Origin: Prorocentrum cordatum | Lineage: Eukaryota; Sar; Dinophyceae; Prorocentrales; Prorocentraceae | Assembly: GCA_963575745.1 (NCBI GenBank) | Contig: CAUYUJ010019370.1 | Location: 304,703 to 368,702, forward strand | DNA: 64,000 nt | Direction of reading: 5' to 3' | Part shown: positions 20,520 through 30,860 of the stretch, one piece after another | Layout: each line of letters opens with the position of its first letter | How positions within the stretch are numbered: position 1 is the first letter of the stretch | The notes under the pieces: generated by a model | The model's database searches: none | Seen by the model: the letters and a program-made list of their open reading frames with translations, nothing else | What the model was told of the DNA's origin: nothing | Program-made: the position numbers and the translations under genes

Positions 20520-21180
20520 ATTCCAGAGTCGCGCTCTCGCGTGGGACTTCCTCACAGTGTATGCAGGAATCGCGCTCTCGCGTGGGACTTCCTCACAAAT
20601 TATTCAGACGCCGCACCTCGACACTCAGGAATCACGCTCTCGCTTCGGCCTTTGTCGCGATTTACTTGGGATTTACTTTTCCGTGGCCCCGTTGCAGCCC
20701 GTCGTGGCCCCCTCGCTGCACTTCACGGCCCCGTTGCAGCCATTCGTGGCTCCCTCGCTACCCTTCGTGGCCCCGTTCCTTCGTGGCCCTCTCGCTGCCA
20801 TTCGTGGCCCCGTTGCAGATCGCGCTATCGTTCGAGATGTCCTCGCAATTCATGCAGGACTCACGCTTCAGCAACCCGCCTGCTCGACCTGGCCGCCTGG
20901 GCTCGCCTTTTCGACCCGCTAGCTAGGCTCTGCGCGCCCGATCTGCCCTTTTGGTTATGCCACGTTTTTTCTGCTCCCAGCCCTCGCTCCTGCTAGTCTC
21001 TCTCGTACTCCATTCTTCTCCCTTCCCCTTCCTTCCGTCCTCTCGTTCCCTGTTTTAGGGGCTGGAGATAAGGAAGATATACCCCCAACGGGGTACGATC
21101 GAAGACGAAGCAGGCGGGTACCGAGGGTTTGAGATATACGTGCTGACATGCACGCGAGCTGATAGGAGCGCACAGTCTCA
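20520..21180 (+). repeat. Dispersed ~0.6-kb repeat, copy 2 (pair with 16540-17050)
   Basis: Opens with three tandem units of AATCGCGCTCTCGCGTGGGA, then (20685-20820) a ~33-bp tandem of GTGGCCCCGTTGCAG / TCGTGGCTCCCTCGCT. After that it follows the same order as copy 1: GACCCGC, CCCTGTTTTAGGGGCTG, GGAAGATATA, GGGGTACGATCGAAGACGAA, GAGGGTTTGAGATATACGTG, CACGCGAGC. Confidence 0.75.
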
Positions 21181-21229
21181 AAATGATTGTTTGATGGACA
21201 CACTGCATCCGCACTGGCGCTCTCGCTCA

Positions 21230-21480
21230 GCGCAGGCCTGCGTTTCGGGAGTGCGCCGAAACCAGCCCTTCAACGACAACGCTCCCGCTCGACACTTCCT
21301 CCGTTTCTGCTCGAGACCGAGGCTTTTGCTCGCTGCTGAAAGTCTGCTTTCGAACAAAACCGGCGCTCCCGCTCGATATTTCCTGACTTTTATTCAGGAC
21401 CGGCGCTCCCGCCTCGTTGCCGCAGACGGCCCCCCCTTCAAACAACGACGCTCCCGCTCGATTTTTCCTCCGTTTCTATT
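21230..21480 (+). repeat. Tandem ~60-bp repeat (CGCTCCCGCTCGA units)
   Basis: Units containing CGCTCCCGCTCGA(CA/TA)TTTCCT and TTCAAGACCG-like words recur about four times. Confidence 0.65.
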
Positions 21481-22044
21481 CAAGACTCCCATTAGCCCTG
21501 GGGCTTACCTCGTTCTCAGTGCCGATCCTCAAGAGTGCAGCATTCACTGTCGGAAGTCTGCACCGGTGCCTCCCTGGGGCGCTCCGCGTGCCAGGGGCGG
21601 CCTGAGAGCTCGCGGCGGCGACCCCGTCGTGGTCGTCGTCGTCCTTCTCTCCGCCTCTTCATCCGTCTCCTCCGCCCTCGTTTTCCCTTCTCGTCCTTTC
21701 TCCTCCTCCTCCGCCTCCTCCTGCTCCCTCCTCTTCTGTCTTGCGAGAGGCCCAGGAGCTCCTCCGATCCAAGCATTTTTCAGAAAATGCCTTGAGGCCT
21801 CCTTCTGGATGCCCCGGAATCCTCCCGTTCAGTTTTACAGTTTCTCGCAGGGCCCCCCATGGTTCCCGCAGGGGTTGTGAAGCTTCTCTGAGAGGCTCGG
21901 GGGGCTTTCCCAGGTGCTTCAGGGGCTGTCCAGGGGGCCCTGGGGGCTCTCCTAGAGGTTGTGGGGCCTCTCCCAGAGGTCTCACTAAACTGCTGAAACC
22001 CTTGGTTTACAACAACAGCGTCTCACGCATGATATTTCCTCACA
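21481..22044. other. No gene seen
   Basis: Contains a pyrimidine-rich stretch (21640-21740) and weak TCTCC/GGGGGCTTTCC words near 21890-21970 related to the TCTTGGGG family. No gene recognised. Confidence 0.45.
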
Positions 22045-22160
22045 GTGTATTCCAGAATCGCGCTCTCGCGCGGGAATTCCTCTGAATGTATTCAGGAATC
22101 GCGCTCTCGCGAGGGACTGGGCAATTAACTCAGACGCCGCGCCCTCGACACTCAGGAATC
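22045..22160 (+). repeat. Tandem AATCGCGCTCTCGC units
   Basis: Three units of the same sequence that opens the 16540 and 20520 repeats (GAATCGCGCTCTCGCG), without the rest of that element. Confidence 0.7.
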
Positions 22161-22369
22161 ACGCTCACGCTGTAGCTATCTCGGCAGCCGGCCGATCGCG
22201 AGCGTCCGGCGCGGAGCTGGGCCTCCAAGATGGGGTCCTCTTGTTGCTCCTTGTCATTCTCCTCCTCTTGGTCCTCCTCCCTCTCACCGCTCCTGATCCC
22301 TCCTCCTCCTCCTCCTCCTCCTCCTCCTGGTCCCTCTCCGCTTCCGTCTCTCCCTCGCCCGTCTTCTCG

Positions 22370-22707
22370 TCCCGCTCATTGCCCGATCGACTGTGGTGCG
22401 AGCCAGGCCGGAAATGTAACGACCAGCCGTGCTCTCCCGAGCTTCCCCGGGGGGGCTGGCCGTGCGTCGGGAGCCCGAGAGGAAAGTGCAGCTGTGGTCG
22501 CGTGCTGCATCTTGCTGACGATCGAAGTCCTCGCTGTTGGCATCAACACCGATATCGGCGGTGTGCCTCCTCCGAGCGAAGAGGATCCCGATCTCGGTGA
22601 TGGTGGTCATATTCAGGCTTTTGGGTGGCCGAAAAGCTTCCACTGACATCAACATCCAGGATCCAATTTCCCTGGTGGAGGCAAGCGACCCCCTGTGCTG
22701 GTGTTGG
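22370..22707 (+). repeat. Dispersed ~0.35-kb repeat, copy A (pair with 51860-52203)
   Basis: Runs from a CCCGCTC..TGCCC..CGA landmark through CGACCAGCCGTGCTCTCCCG, GTCGGGAGCCCGA, GCTGTGGTCGCGTGCTGCAT and CCTGGTGGAGGCAA. The 51.9 kb copy has the same landmarks in the same order. Indels throw the reading frames out between the copies, so it is non-coding. Confidence 0.75.
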
Positions 22708-22833
22708 GCCCACTTCCAAACCTCCAAGAGCAGATGGTGCCAGAGGATCGCGCCGCATCGCCGATGCGGCTCGATGTGGGGTCCGACTTTCCCCTCGTCG
22801 ATGCTTGCCGGTGCGTCGGTATCCGGGAGGCCT
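22708..22833. mobile_element. Foldback element FB1, copy 3 (decayed)
   Basis: The left half is recognisable (CTTCCAAACCTCC, then AGGATCGCGCCGCATCGCC, GATGCGGCTCGAT); the right half is diverged, ending near GGGAGGCCT. It sits immediately after the 22370 repeat. Confidence 0.55.
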
Positions 22834-22869
22834 GCAGCGATGACCTCCCAGAGCCTGCTCCCTGAAGTT

Positions 22870-23010
22870 CGCGGAGGAGGGGGAGGAGGAGGAGGAGGAG
22901 GAGGAGGAGGAGGAGGAGGAGGAGGAGGAGGAGGAGGAGGAGGAGGAGGAGAACGAGGAGGGAGGAGGAGGAGGAGGAGGAGGAGGAGGAGGAGGAGGAG
23001 GAGGAGGAGG
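22870..23010 (+). repeat. (GGA)n polypurine tract
   Basis: About 140 bp of GGAGGA, followed by unique GC-rich sequence. Confidence 0.97.
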
Positions 23011-23215
23011 AACCGATCCCTTGGAGCCCTGCACGAGCCCCTCCGGCTGTCCGCCGGCTGCCTCGGCACACGGCCCGGGGCCTCGGCGCACGGCCGCTCC
23101 GAGCCCCGTGCGCCCTTTGCGCGGCCCCACGCGCTGTCTCGGCAGCCGGCCGATCGCGACCCGCCGCGCGGCGCCGGGGCAGCGCGGCGTGCGGTGGCTG
23201 CGGCCCCAGGCGCCG

Positions 23216-23294
23216 ACGCGCCCCGCGACGCGCCCCGCGACGCGCCCCGCGACACGCCCCGCGACGCGCCCCGCGACGCGCCCCGCGACTCGCC
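23216..23294 (+). repeat. 12-bp minisatellite (GACGCGCCCCGC)
   Basis: Six to seven near-perfect copies, one with GACACG and one with GACTCG; encodes Asp-Ala-Pro-Arg repeats in one frame but has no other coding support. Confidence 0.9.
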
Positions 23295-23378
23295 CGCTCG
23301 CCAGGGTAATCATCCGGGTGATCGAGGTCCGTCAGGAGCACTTTGCCCCCAGCCTTGAGCGCTCATGGCGCCCTGCAG

Positions 23379-23416
23379 AAGGCACCCCCATCGGCCACGG
23401 GGACGCGGGCGTCTTC
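23379..23416 (+). CDS. Exon 2, cyclic-nucleotide-binding-domain protein: GD-G strand
   Basis: After the acceptor CCCTGCAG, bases 23379-23380 complete a codon with the last base of 15117-15196. The reading is then GTPIGHGDAG(VF). In CNB domains the pattern GxxIIxxGDxGDxFY follows the first helices, so position and order fit. The end is uncertain: a GT donor after GGC (23410/23411) or a GC donor after TTC (23416/23417) both keep phase 0. The next part, about 9 codons expected to read like xFYxxxxGxA, was not found before 31782 and may be a further micro-exon. On its own this segment would be too short to call. Confidence 0.4.
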
Positions 23417-23789
23417 GCATGCGAAGCCACCTGGCGGCGGCGGCCGTGCTGGGGCTCTGCGCTGAGGAGCCCTGTTGCCAGCGTTGTGGCGCGGCTGCCT
23501 GTCTTGGCCTCCCTCCCCAGATCTCCATCGTCTCGAGAGACTCGATGTGGAGGCTTTTCGCTGTTGCTGGCCTCAGGGGGGCCCTCGCCGTGCCCCAGGA
23601 CTGTCAGAAAACGGCTCAGGGTGTGAGGAGAAGGTTCAGACCTCCCAGGGACCCCGCAGTGAGAAACTCAAGACATCGGAAGTCTGTGTCTGCCGCGCGC
23701 CCGAGCGCCTGTTGCGGGCGCGCGCCGACGCCGGAGGCTCACGTGGGCCAGCTCCTTTGACCCTTGAGAGCAAGAGTCGTTGCTGAGGG

Positions 23790-24001
23790 AGGGGTTTGTG
23801 GAGGAGGAAGGAGGAGTGGGGGGAGGAGTGGAAGAGGGAGGAGGAGGGGAAGGGGGAGGAGGAGGAAGGAGGGAGGGAGGGAGGGAGGGAGGGAGGGAGG
23901 AGGGAGGGAGGAGGGAGGGAGGGGGAGGAGGAGGAGGAGGAGGAGGAGGAGGAGGAGGAGGAGGAGGAGGAGGAGGAGGAGGAGGAGGAGGAGCAGGAGG
24001 A
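23790..24001 (+). repeat. (GGA)n / (GGGA)n polypurine tract
   Basis: A long purine-only strand beginning with GGAGGAAGG, then GGGAGGGAGG, then (GGA)n. Confidence 0.97.
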
Positions 24002-24662
24002 TGGTGAGGGGGCATATCCTGAAAGGTGCTTCTGTGGTTCGGAATATGTGGCAAATTGCTTGCGCCGGTAGAGCACACACATGGGGAGCTCTCTTGTCAG
24101 CCTCACGCTCAGTTGTTCTATCTGCTGCCTCCTTCCATCCCGTATGCCCGGCATTGTCCTCCACGCGTTACCATGCAGGCTTTCTATTCCTCCACCGCCC
24201 GCCCCTGCACGTCCCGTCCTCTATGTCTCCTCGCCCTTTCTTTGCAGTCCGCGTGCGTCGCTTGCCCCTCACTGCGGGCCTCGCCCGGCAACCACGCCAG
24301 ACCAGCTCCGCCATTCACTTCGTGAAGTCTGGGGAGCTCCAGGCGACTCGGGCGTGTGCGTGCCCTTCACACCTGAATATTTTCATTTTCGAGCGCGTCC
24401 AGGTACCATCGGGAGTGTTTGGGTGGAGCTTGGCCCCGTCCGGCGATTCCTCAGCTGCACCCTGCGGGGAGCTTCGTAGAGGCGTTCACGTCGCCCCGAC
24501 TACGGTCAAGACGCCGAGAGAAGGTTTGGCTCAGGAGATGGTCATGGTTTTCGGGCCGCTCTTCAGACCTTGCCTAGGAACCTGTTCGTGGCCGAGGGAG
24601 GCTCGCCGTGGTCAGAAAAGCCCCTTCGTTCCTACGGTCGGGAACTCTTGGATCGCGGGTAG
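24002..24662. other. No gene seen
   Basis: Unique sequence. TTTGGCTCAGGAG at about 24515 resembles the last part of the dinoflagellate spliced leader, but too weakly to call. Confidence 0.4.
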
Positions 24663-24850
24663 CTCCACAGGTTCTGGCCCACCACGCTAATGTCCATTTC
24701 CCAGTAGGCGTCAACGTCCTGAGTTTTTCCCGCCTTCCCGTTCCTCGCGGCGGAGCGCCACGCTCTCCGCTTACATGGTGCAGCGTGCAGCGTGTCGCCG
24801 GGGCCGCCGCGGCGACACGCTGAGGCAGGAATTTCTAACCGCAGTTCAGC
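24663..24850 (+). mobile_element. Small dispersed element with GACACGCT motifs, copy 1
   Basis: Shares ordered landmarks with 38313-38490 and 55556-55745: GGTTCTGGCCCACCACGCT, CCCAG..GCGTCAACGTC, TTTTTCCC..CCT, GTGTCGCCGGGGCC..CGCGGCGACACGCT and TTTC..ACCGCAG. GGCGACACGCT occurs next to its inverse (AGCGTGTCGCC), so the 3' half can form a hairpin. No ORF. Confidence 0.72.
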
Positions 24851-24882
24851 GTTTCTTCCGGTAGCACGGCGGCCGTACTCTT

Positions 24883-25000
24883 CCAGAAGTTGCCCGCCGG
24901 GCAAGTTCTGGAAGGGACCGCCGAACTTGCAGAACTTCCAGGTCTTCCAGAACTTGCCCGCAGAACACGCAGGGACCGCCCGGCGGGTGGTCCCTGCGTG
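24883..25000. repeat. Two adjacent hairpin-forming palindromes
   Basis: 24883-24911 is a 29-bp near-perfect palindrome (CCAGAAGTTGCCCG / CGGGCAAGTTCTGG). 24966-25000 is a second one (CACGCAGGGACCGCCC / GGCGGGTGGTCCCTGCGTG). The spacer contains further direct and inverted pieces of the first stem (GAACTTGC, CTTCCAG). Confidence 0.8.
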
Positions 25001-25545
25001 TCGCCTCCGTGCCCTCGGAGGCGGTTCGCCGTGGACCGGGCGCGGCTCGGAAGGTGGCATCGTTGCGTGATGCCCGACCCCCGAACGGAACCTCCGGGTC
25101 GGGTTTAGAGGTCGCGGTGGCGATCGCGGCGGGTACAAATCGGGGCACTGTTTTTGTCAAGGAGTGGCATGCCCTTCCTCTGCCCACCCCCCGCTGCGAT
25201 GCAGAGGTGGCTCATCACTGGAAATCTAGCAACAGAGAGTTGTCAGCAGATAGCCAACGTTGGTCGATGAACAAACGCACAAAGCCGAGGCGGGAGCGGT
25301 GGCTGGGCGAGGTCCTGGTGTAGCTCTTGGGTGTACTCCGGCCTAGGGGAGACATTCTTCGGGGGCTCTCAAACGGTGCGGTGACCACAGTGTGTGGTGA
25401 GTCACTTGGGATTCGGGGTGACCGCGCGGATCTGGGACTCGGGTCGTTCTCCGAGGATGTAGTTATCTGGCGACTGGAGCCTCCAGTGCCCCCAAACCAC
25501 CCGGTAACGGACCGCGCAGTGAATTTTCTGACCCCCAATTACTCA
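25001..25545. other. No gene seen
   Basis: Unique sequence without domain or exon evidence. Confidence 0.4.
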
Positions 25546-25723
25546 AGGCCGCCCAAATGGAGTCCTAGTGGTGTCGGAGGGTCGCGTCGCATCGACGATG
25601 CATCGGCGATGCGGGTGAGGTCCGACTTTCTCCACGCCGACGTCGCCGATGCATCGTCGACGTCGCCGACACGATGCATCGGCGAGGCGGTGCGATCCTC
25701 CGACGACCCTATTTGAGAAGCCT
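25546..25723. mobile_element. Foldback element FB1, copy 2
   Basis: Outer arms AAGGCCGCCCAAAT.. and ..ATTTGAGAAGCCT, inner arms GTCGGAGGGTCGCGTCGC and GCGGTGCGATCCTCCGAC, interior with GACGATGCATCGGCGATGC and CCGATGCATCGTCGACG palindromes. Same architecture as 3666-3871. Confidence 0.75.
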
Positions 25724-26299
25724 CCAATGCCGGCCTGGGAGAGACAAGACAGAGTTCATCCGCTTCGACTGACCAGGCCAGCTCATCCACACGTGATTCC
25801 AGGGCGGATTGTTGCGGGAACGTTCGTGAGGGAGCATTGGTGGAACAGATTGCACCCCGGTGACGAAAGATCCCGAGCAGCCACGTGGGCAGTCGGAAAC
25901 ACAGGAGGTCTACAGTAGTGCTGCCCAGAGGGGAGAGCATGCGAGAGAGCATACGGGGAGACTATGGGAGACTATACAGTCGGGGCGCTGAAGAAGGAGC
26001 CCTTTTCGTTGGGGAGGGGCTCGGTGTTCCTTGATTGTTTCATAGTTTGCCTCGGGTTTTCCTGAGGTTTCTCATGGGAAATCGAGGTTGAACTTACGGG
26101 AAAAAGGGGCCTCGTTCCTGATTTAGGGTTCCTTAGGTCAACGCCCCGACTGTACGTAAGATCATACAGGGGGGGGGAGTGGGAGAGCAGACGGCAGACC
26201 GAGCGGGAGACCCCACGGGCCAGGGGCCACCGACGTCCGATCCGGATGTGCTCGCACGCCTCAGGAGAAGTTCGCTGGGCCTTCACGGGCACGCTGTTT
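25724..26299. other. No gene seen
   Basis: Unique sequence with a short G run at 26168-26176; no gene recognised. Confidence 0.4.
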
Positions 26300-27060
26300 G
26301 GGGAGCGACCTGGCCAGTGCGGTGTCCCGTGCGAGCCTCTTGGAGACATCTTTGAGCCAACTTGGGGCTTGCTCTTCAGAGCCCCTCGGAAGTCTGTGTG
26401 AGACGGTCTCGAGGGTCCTTTGGGGGTCCAGGGTCGTCTTGGGGGTATGCTGGATGCCATCGGCCCGAAAAGGGGGCGTCATTACTTGGTACGAGGCTGT
26501 CTTGGGTGCTTGGGAGCCTTCGGGCCGTGCTGTGGCCATTGTGGTCCCTCTCAGGTCTTAGGGCCCGCTTGAGTCATCTCGGAGGGGCCGGGACGCCTCG
26601 AAAGCCCATTGGAAGCCGCAGAGGCGGGAAGGCCAAGCATGCTCCGGCTGCCTCAGGAGATTCCGGCACCGTGCCAGCGCAGCATTCTGGGCGGCAGGTG
26701 CTGGAGAGGGCTATGGGGCCTGCGGTAGAAGGCTCGAGTTCCTGGTTCGTGTTCCCACTCTTGGGCCCTTCTTGGTGCCATCTTGGGGCCCTTGCCGTCT
26801 CGGAGCCCTCCGAGGCCGTCTTGGAGCTCTCTTATGGGCCTCTGGAGCCGTTTTGGGACGTCGGAAGCTCGAAAGGGCGAGGGCCCGAACATCAATGGTT
26901 TTGGCCTCTCGGGGCCCTCTTGGGGGGCCTCTTTCTCGCGGCCTTCTTGGGGCCTTCTGGGGCGCCTCTCAGGCTGTCTTGGAGCCCGTCTTGGGGCCCT
27001 GTTGGGGCCCTCTTGGGGGGCCTTCTGAAGCCGTCTTGGCCCTCTGGGACGCCTTGAAGA
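26300..27060 (+). repeat. TCTTGGGGCC dispersed element, tail-less copy
   Basis: Repeated TTGGGGCCCT, CTTGGGCCC and CCGTCTTGG words, with the internal GCTCGAAAGGGCGAG..CCCGAAC block at about 26868 matching similar internal blocks at 43.8, 44.87, 48.78 and 49.58 kb. No GGAGATCTTAGCACG tail is present. Confidence 0.7.
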
Positions 27061-27944
27061 GCGCCGGGGAGGAGCGAGACAGCCCAGGGAGCCTCGGGAA
27101 GAGGAGGGCGATGCGCACGACTCGATGCTACGAGAGGGGGTGGGGGCACCTTCGAAAATCACAGGGCGCTGCCAGGCAGCACTTGACATTCTAGTACGCC
27201 CCAACGTGCCAAGGGGGCACGGTTGCGGATTGAGCAACGCCAGTTTCTGTGCTGTTAGTTTCTTGGGTTGTTTTTGGAAGGCTCCATTGCGACCTCGAGC
27301 CTTCTTCGGGCTCCCTGGGAGCTTCTCGAAGCCAGCTGAAGTTACGTTGTGGAATGTTGTGCCTTCTTGGAGGCGCATCTCGGTCTTTGGGACCATCTGA
27401 GAGCAGGACCCCACAGCGTCATGAGGTTCTCTGTAGCACCCAGGAGCAGGAAGCCTGGCTACAACCTGCCTGTCTCCCGGTGAGCTGGTTCTGACTGCCT
27501 ACGGCTTGCGCAAGGCAGATCAGATTTGATTTCGTGCGCGACATCTCGTTCATGCCCCCCACTTTTGACTCCGCAGCCCGCAGCGCCCTCGGTCCGTATG
27601 ACTGATAGTTACGTGCGCCATCATTGAGGGCCACGATAATGAGCAACGGCATCAAGCATACTCACGTTAATTCGCACCACTCGTGGTATGGCTGTCCCCT
27701 CTTTTCGCGCATAGGTGCCGTCATTGGGTCGATTTGGATGTGGATCGATAGTTCGGCCACATTGTCTAGGTTCACGGATGATATCAAGGGAACCAGCTCG
27801 CAAGTTTGCGCAGGCGGGAGTTATTCTTTCCAAGCAGCCAGTTGTTGAAATACTGCTGGCATCGCGATGTTCGATGGAGCTTACCGTCAGACACGTTTGC
27901 CAAGCGTGTCGCGCCGACGGTGTTGAGAATGGGGGTGATGAAAA
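27061..27944. other. No gene seen
   Basis: Unique sequence; short ORFs on both strands without domain evidence. Confidence 0.4.
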
Positions 27945-28280
27945 CGAGGAGGAGGAGGAGGAGGAGGAGGAGGAGGAGGAGGAGGAGGACGGACAAGATA
28001 AGACGACCAACAAGAACAATACATGCGCAGCCCCTGCTCAGCCGATGCTTCCGCCATCCTTCCCGCCCTCCCAGGTCATTCAGAAACGGGCTAAGAGGCT
28101 TCCAAGAGGGCCCCAACACGGCCCATAACGCCGTGCTCCCGCAGAGCCTTCCGGCAACATGCTTGCCGCCGCCATTCGAAGGATGAGGACGACGACGACG
28201 AGGATGGGAGGGGGGCGGGTGCGGAGGCATAGGACGAAGATGATAATAACGAGGAGGAGGAGGAGGAGGAGGAGGAGGAA
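27945..28280 (+). repeat. Two short (GGA)n tracts with a GAC run
   Basis: (GGA)n at 27945-27990 and 28252-28280; GACGACGACG at 28187-28202. Confidence 0.85.
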
Positions 28281-29139
28281 CAATGCATGAGGAGGCGGAG
28301 AAAATATATCCAAATGGAGGCCCTACCAGTCCGCTGATCCATCCCTCGCTCCGCTTCCCGTTTCCTCCCTTTTTGCCCCTCCTGCCTCCTTTTTGTCCCT
28401 ATATCCTTCCCCTTCTCCTTCTCTCCCCCCCTCCTTCTCCCGCGACCGCAATCACGACGCCGACGACGACGCCGACGCCGACGGCGCCGTCGACGCCGAC
28501 GAGCCCATTCCCGCGTTCGTGGCCTCGGGGATTGCGTGCATGCCATGGGAGTGGAGGAGGATCAGAGTGATGAGGATGTTGATGGGGATTTCGAAGTTGA
28601 GTAGAACCTCGGCGCGCGCGAAGCGCGCGTGGTTCTAGTACATCTATATGTACGTACGCACGTTTCATGTCTAGCAGCGGTCGGTCCATTTCTCAAGGTA
28701 TACGTACATGCACGTATCCAAGTTCATCTCTCCATCGCGGCACCTGTGCCGCTGGGTGCCTTCGTGGCGCCCCAGGAAAACAGGAGGGTTGGCAGCCCGA
28801 TCGTCACCACAGTTTGACGGGGCTGTGGGAGAGACTCTTGCCCTGTGGTTGGCCAGCCACAGTAGGTGCGGGCCCGCCGTACCACCACTGAGAGGCCTGA
28901 CGGGGTTACTCGTAGGGGTCCCCCGACGTGGGCGGCGCGGGAACTTAAGTCCTTGGGCGGCGGGGTCTCCGCTGCTCGAAGCCGGCGGCCAAGTGGGGGT
29001 GGTGCTGGTGGCCGCGTCTCGGGGTGGCATCCCGAGGCACTTCGCATTGGCGGCGCAGATGTAACGCCTGGGGCGGGTCTGTGCCGCCTTTCATGTTGCG
29101 AGGTCCGTCTGCATGTGGATTCATGCAGGCACCTTGGGC
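28281..29139. other. No gene seen
   Basis: Includes a CGACGC-rich stretch (28450-28505) and a short palindromic GGCGCGCGCGAAGCGCGCG patch near 28610; otherwise unique. Confidence 0.4.
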
Positions 29140-29410
29140 ACCTCTCTCTCTCTCTCCCTCTGTTGTTTTGTTGCTGTGTGTGTGTCTCTCTCTCTCTCTC
29201 CCTATGTGTCTCTCTCTCTCTCTGTCTCTCTTTCTCCGTCTCTCTCTCTCTATCAATGTATGGTTATCTCTCTGTGATTCTCTCTCGTTCCCCTTCTGTC
29301 GCTATGTTGTTTGGATAGTTATCTCTTTCTCTCTCTCTCACTCTCGTTGTCTCTGTCTTCCCGTTTCTAAATGTTTGTTGTCTCTCTCTCTCTCTCTATC
29401 CCTCTCTATG
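29140..29410 (+). repeat. (CT)n-rich microsatellite region
   Basis: Repeated TCTCTCTCTC blocks separated by short words over 270 bp. Confidence 0.9.
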
Positions 29411-29469
29411 TTTGCCTCCCGTTTGAATTGTATGTATATAGGCAATTTGGCAAAAACCTAGCCCGGAAT

Positions 29470-30310
29470 GCCTGGGGCCGCAGCCCGCCAGGGGCATTCG
29501 TGGTCCCCCTGAGAGCACGTTCCCTTCCCAGAACCTCTCTGGAGCCCCGCCCCGGCTTCCCCCGGAAAGCTCCCAGAGTTCAGCAGGAGTTCCGAGAGGG
29601 CTGGCTCCGTGACGGTTCCAAGAGGACCCTGGGGTGCGTCGGGAGGTTCCCGGCGTTGCAAAGGGGCCCCAGGATGGCCCCAAGAGGCCGCCAGAATGTT
29701 CAATGAGGACCCGCCGCTACAAAGAATCCCAGCGCCAAAGGGGCCGCCAGAGTGCCGCTGAGGACGTCCGATGAACCGAATCAAACAAGAACCTAACAGA
29801 CTCTTAGTATATAGTATGATTTACCGTATCTGTCTGACGAAGCGTAGTTCCAAGATTGCTCTAGAAAAGGTCTGCAAGAAAGTCTATGTGTTGCCCCAAG
29901 ACGGCCCAGGACTGCTTCGCGAGAGCTCCACGTGAGGCGACGGTGGCTTCCGAAGTCGCCCAAGACGGCCCGAGAAGGCCCCGAGACGGTTCCAAGAGGC
30001 TCTCGGGCTTCCCCAGAAAGTTCCCAGCGCCACACAGGGGCCCAAGAGGGCCCCCAGAGGCCGTTGAGTGGCCATACAAGGCTTCCCAGAGCGCCGAATG
30101 AGTAAAACATCGAAGAGATCCGAATGTATTTGTCTTCTCTGGAAGTCCACTATGGTGACACAGTGTTGTTCTAACGTGGCCTCGGACTCGGAGCCCCAGG
30201 AGATCCCCAATATTGCCCAACAGTGACCCAGGGTTGCTTCGAATACCAAGCCGCAGTGCGACTTCAGACGCCAGCCCGTGAGCTTCCAAGCCAGGGGCCC
30301 GATCATCCAG
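29470..30310 (-). repeat. TCTTGGGGCC dispersed element, inverted copy
   Basis: On the + strand it reads as GGCCCCAAGAGG, GGTTCCAAGAGG, CCCAAGACGGCCC and CCAAGAGGGCCCCC, the reverse complement of the TCTTGGGGCC arrays elsewhere. Open frames on both strands result from the repeat. Confidence 0.65.
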
Positions 30311-30555
30311 ACACGGCCCCTATGGCGCGCTATACGCGCGGCCCCATGGCATGCAGAACTTGAGCGCGCGTGAAGCGTGCGCGATGTTTCTGGTATGTCT
30401 GTTCATCTACGATTGACGACTCGCGTATCCGCACCAGCCCCGCCAGAACCGTTGTCCATGCGAGTTGCATTGACCAGGACACCGTAGAAGCATGCAGTTG
30501 AACTATTTCATGGATCAGCCTGATCGGATCCAGGACGAGGACCGTAACGAGAAGA
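30311..30555. other. No gene seen
   Basis: Unique sequence. Confidence 0.4.
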
Positions 30556-30860
30556 CGGAGGAGGATGAGGACGAGGAGGAGGAGGAAAAGGAGGAGGAGG
30601 AGGAGGACGAGAAGGAGAACGAGTACGGCGACGACGAGGAAAGGGACGGCGATGAGGAAGAGGACAACGACACGGAGTAGGAGGGAAACGAAGACTCTTG
30701 AAGCCCTCGTAGGGTCTTTTTGGGGTTTTCCCGCGGTCTTCTTGGGGTCCTCTTGTGGCTGTTTTCGAGGGTTATGGGGTCCTTTTGAGGCTCTTTTGTG
30801 AGGTCATGGGGCTCTTGGCGCCCTCTTTGGGGGCTCTTGGGGGCCCGGGAGGTATCTCGG
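30556..30860 (+). repeat. (GGA)n/(GAC)n tract followed by TCTTGGGG words
   Basis: 30556-30680 is GAGGA/GACGAGG-rich; 30715-30860 has GTCTTTTTGGGG, TCTTGGGGTCC and GGGGCTCTTGG words of the dispersed family. Confidence 0.7.

Noticed and set aside
22284-23341. Long ORFs on both strands with Pro, Leu, Ser or Gly runs
   Set aside because: They depend on the (GGA)n tract and the 12-bp minisatellite; the 22370 portion is a dispersed repeat with incompatible frames in its second copy.
24505-24535. TTTGGCTCAGGAG followed by ATG as a spliced-leader relic
   Set aside because: Only about ten bases resemble the spliced leader and the leader's 5' half is absent; no gene follows.
30494-30530. Candidate for the missing CNB piece after GCATGCAG
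   Set aside because: The phases at both ends do not match the neighbouring exons, and the FYxxxxGxA pattern is not met.
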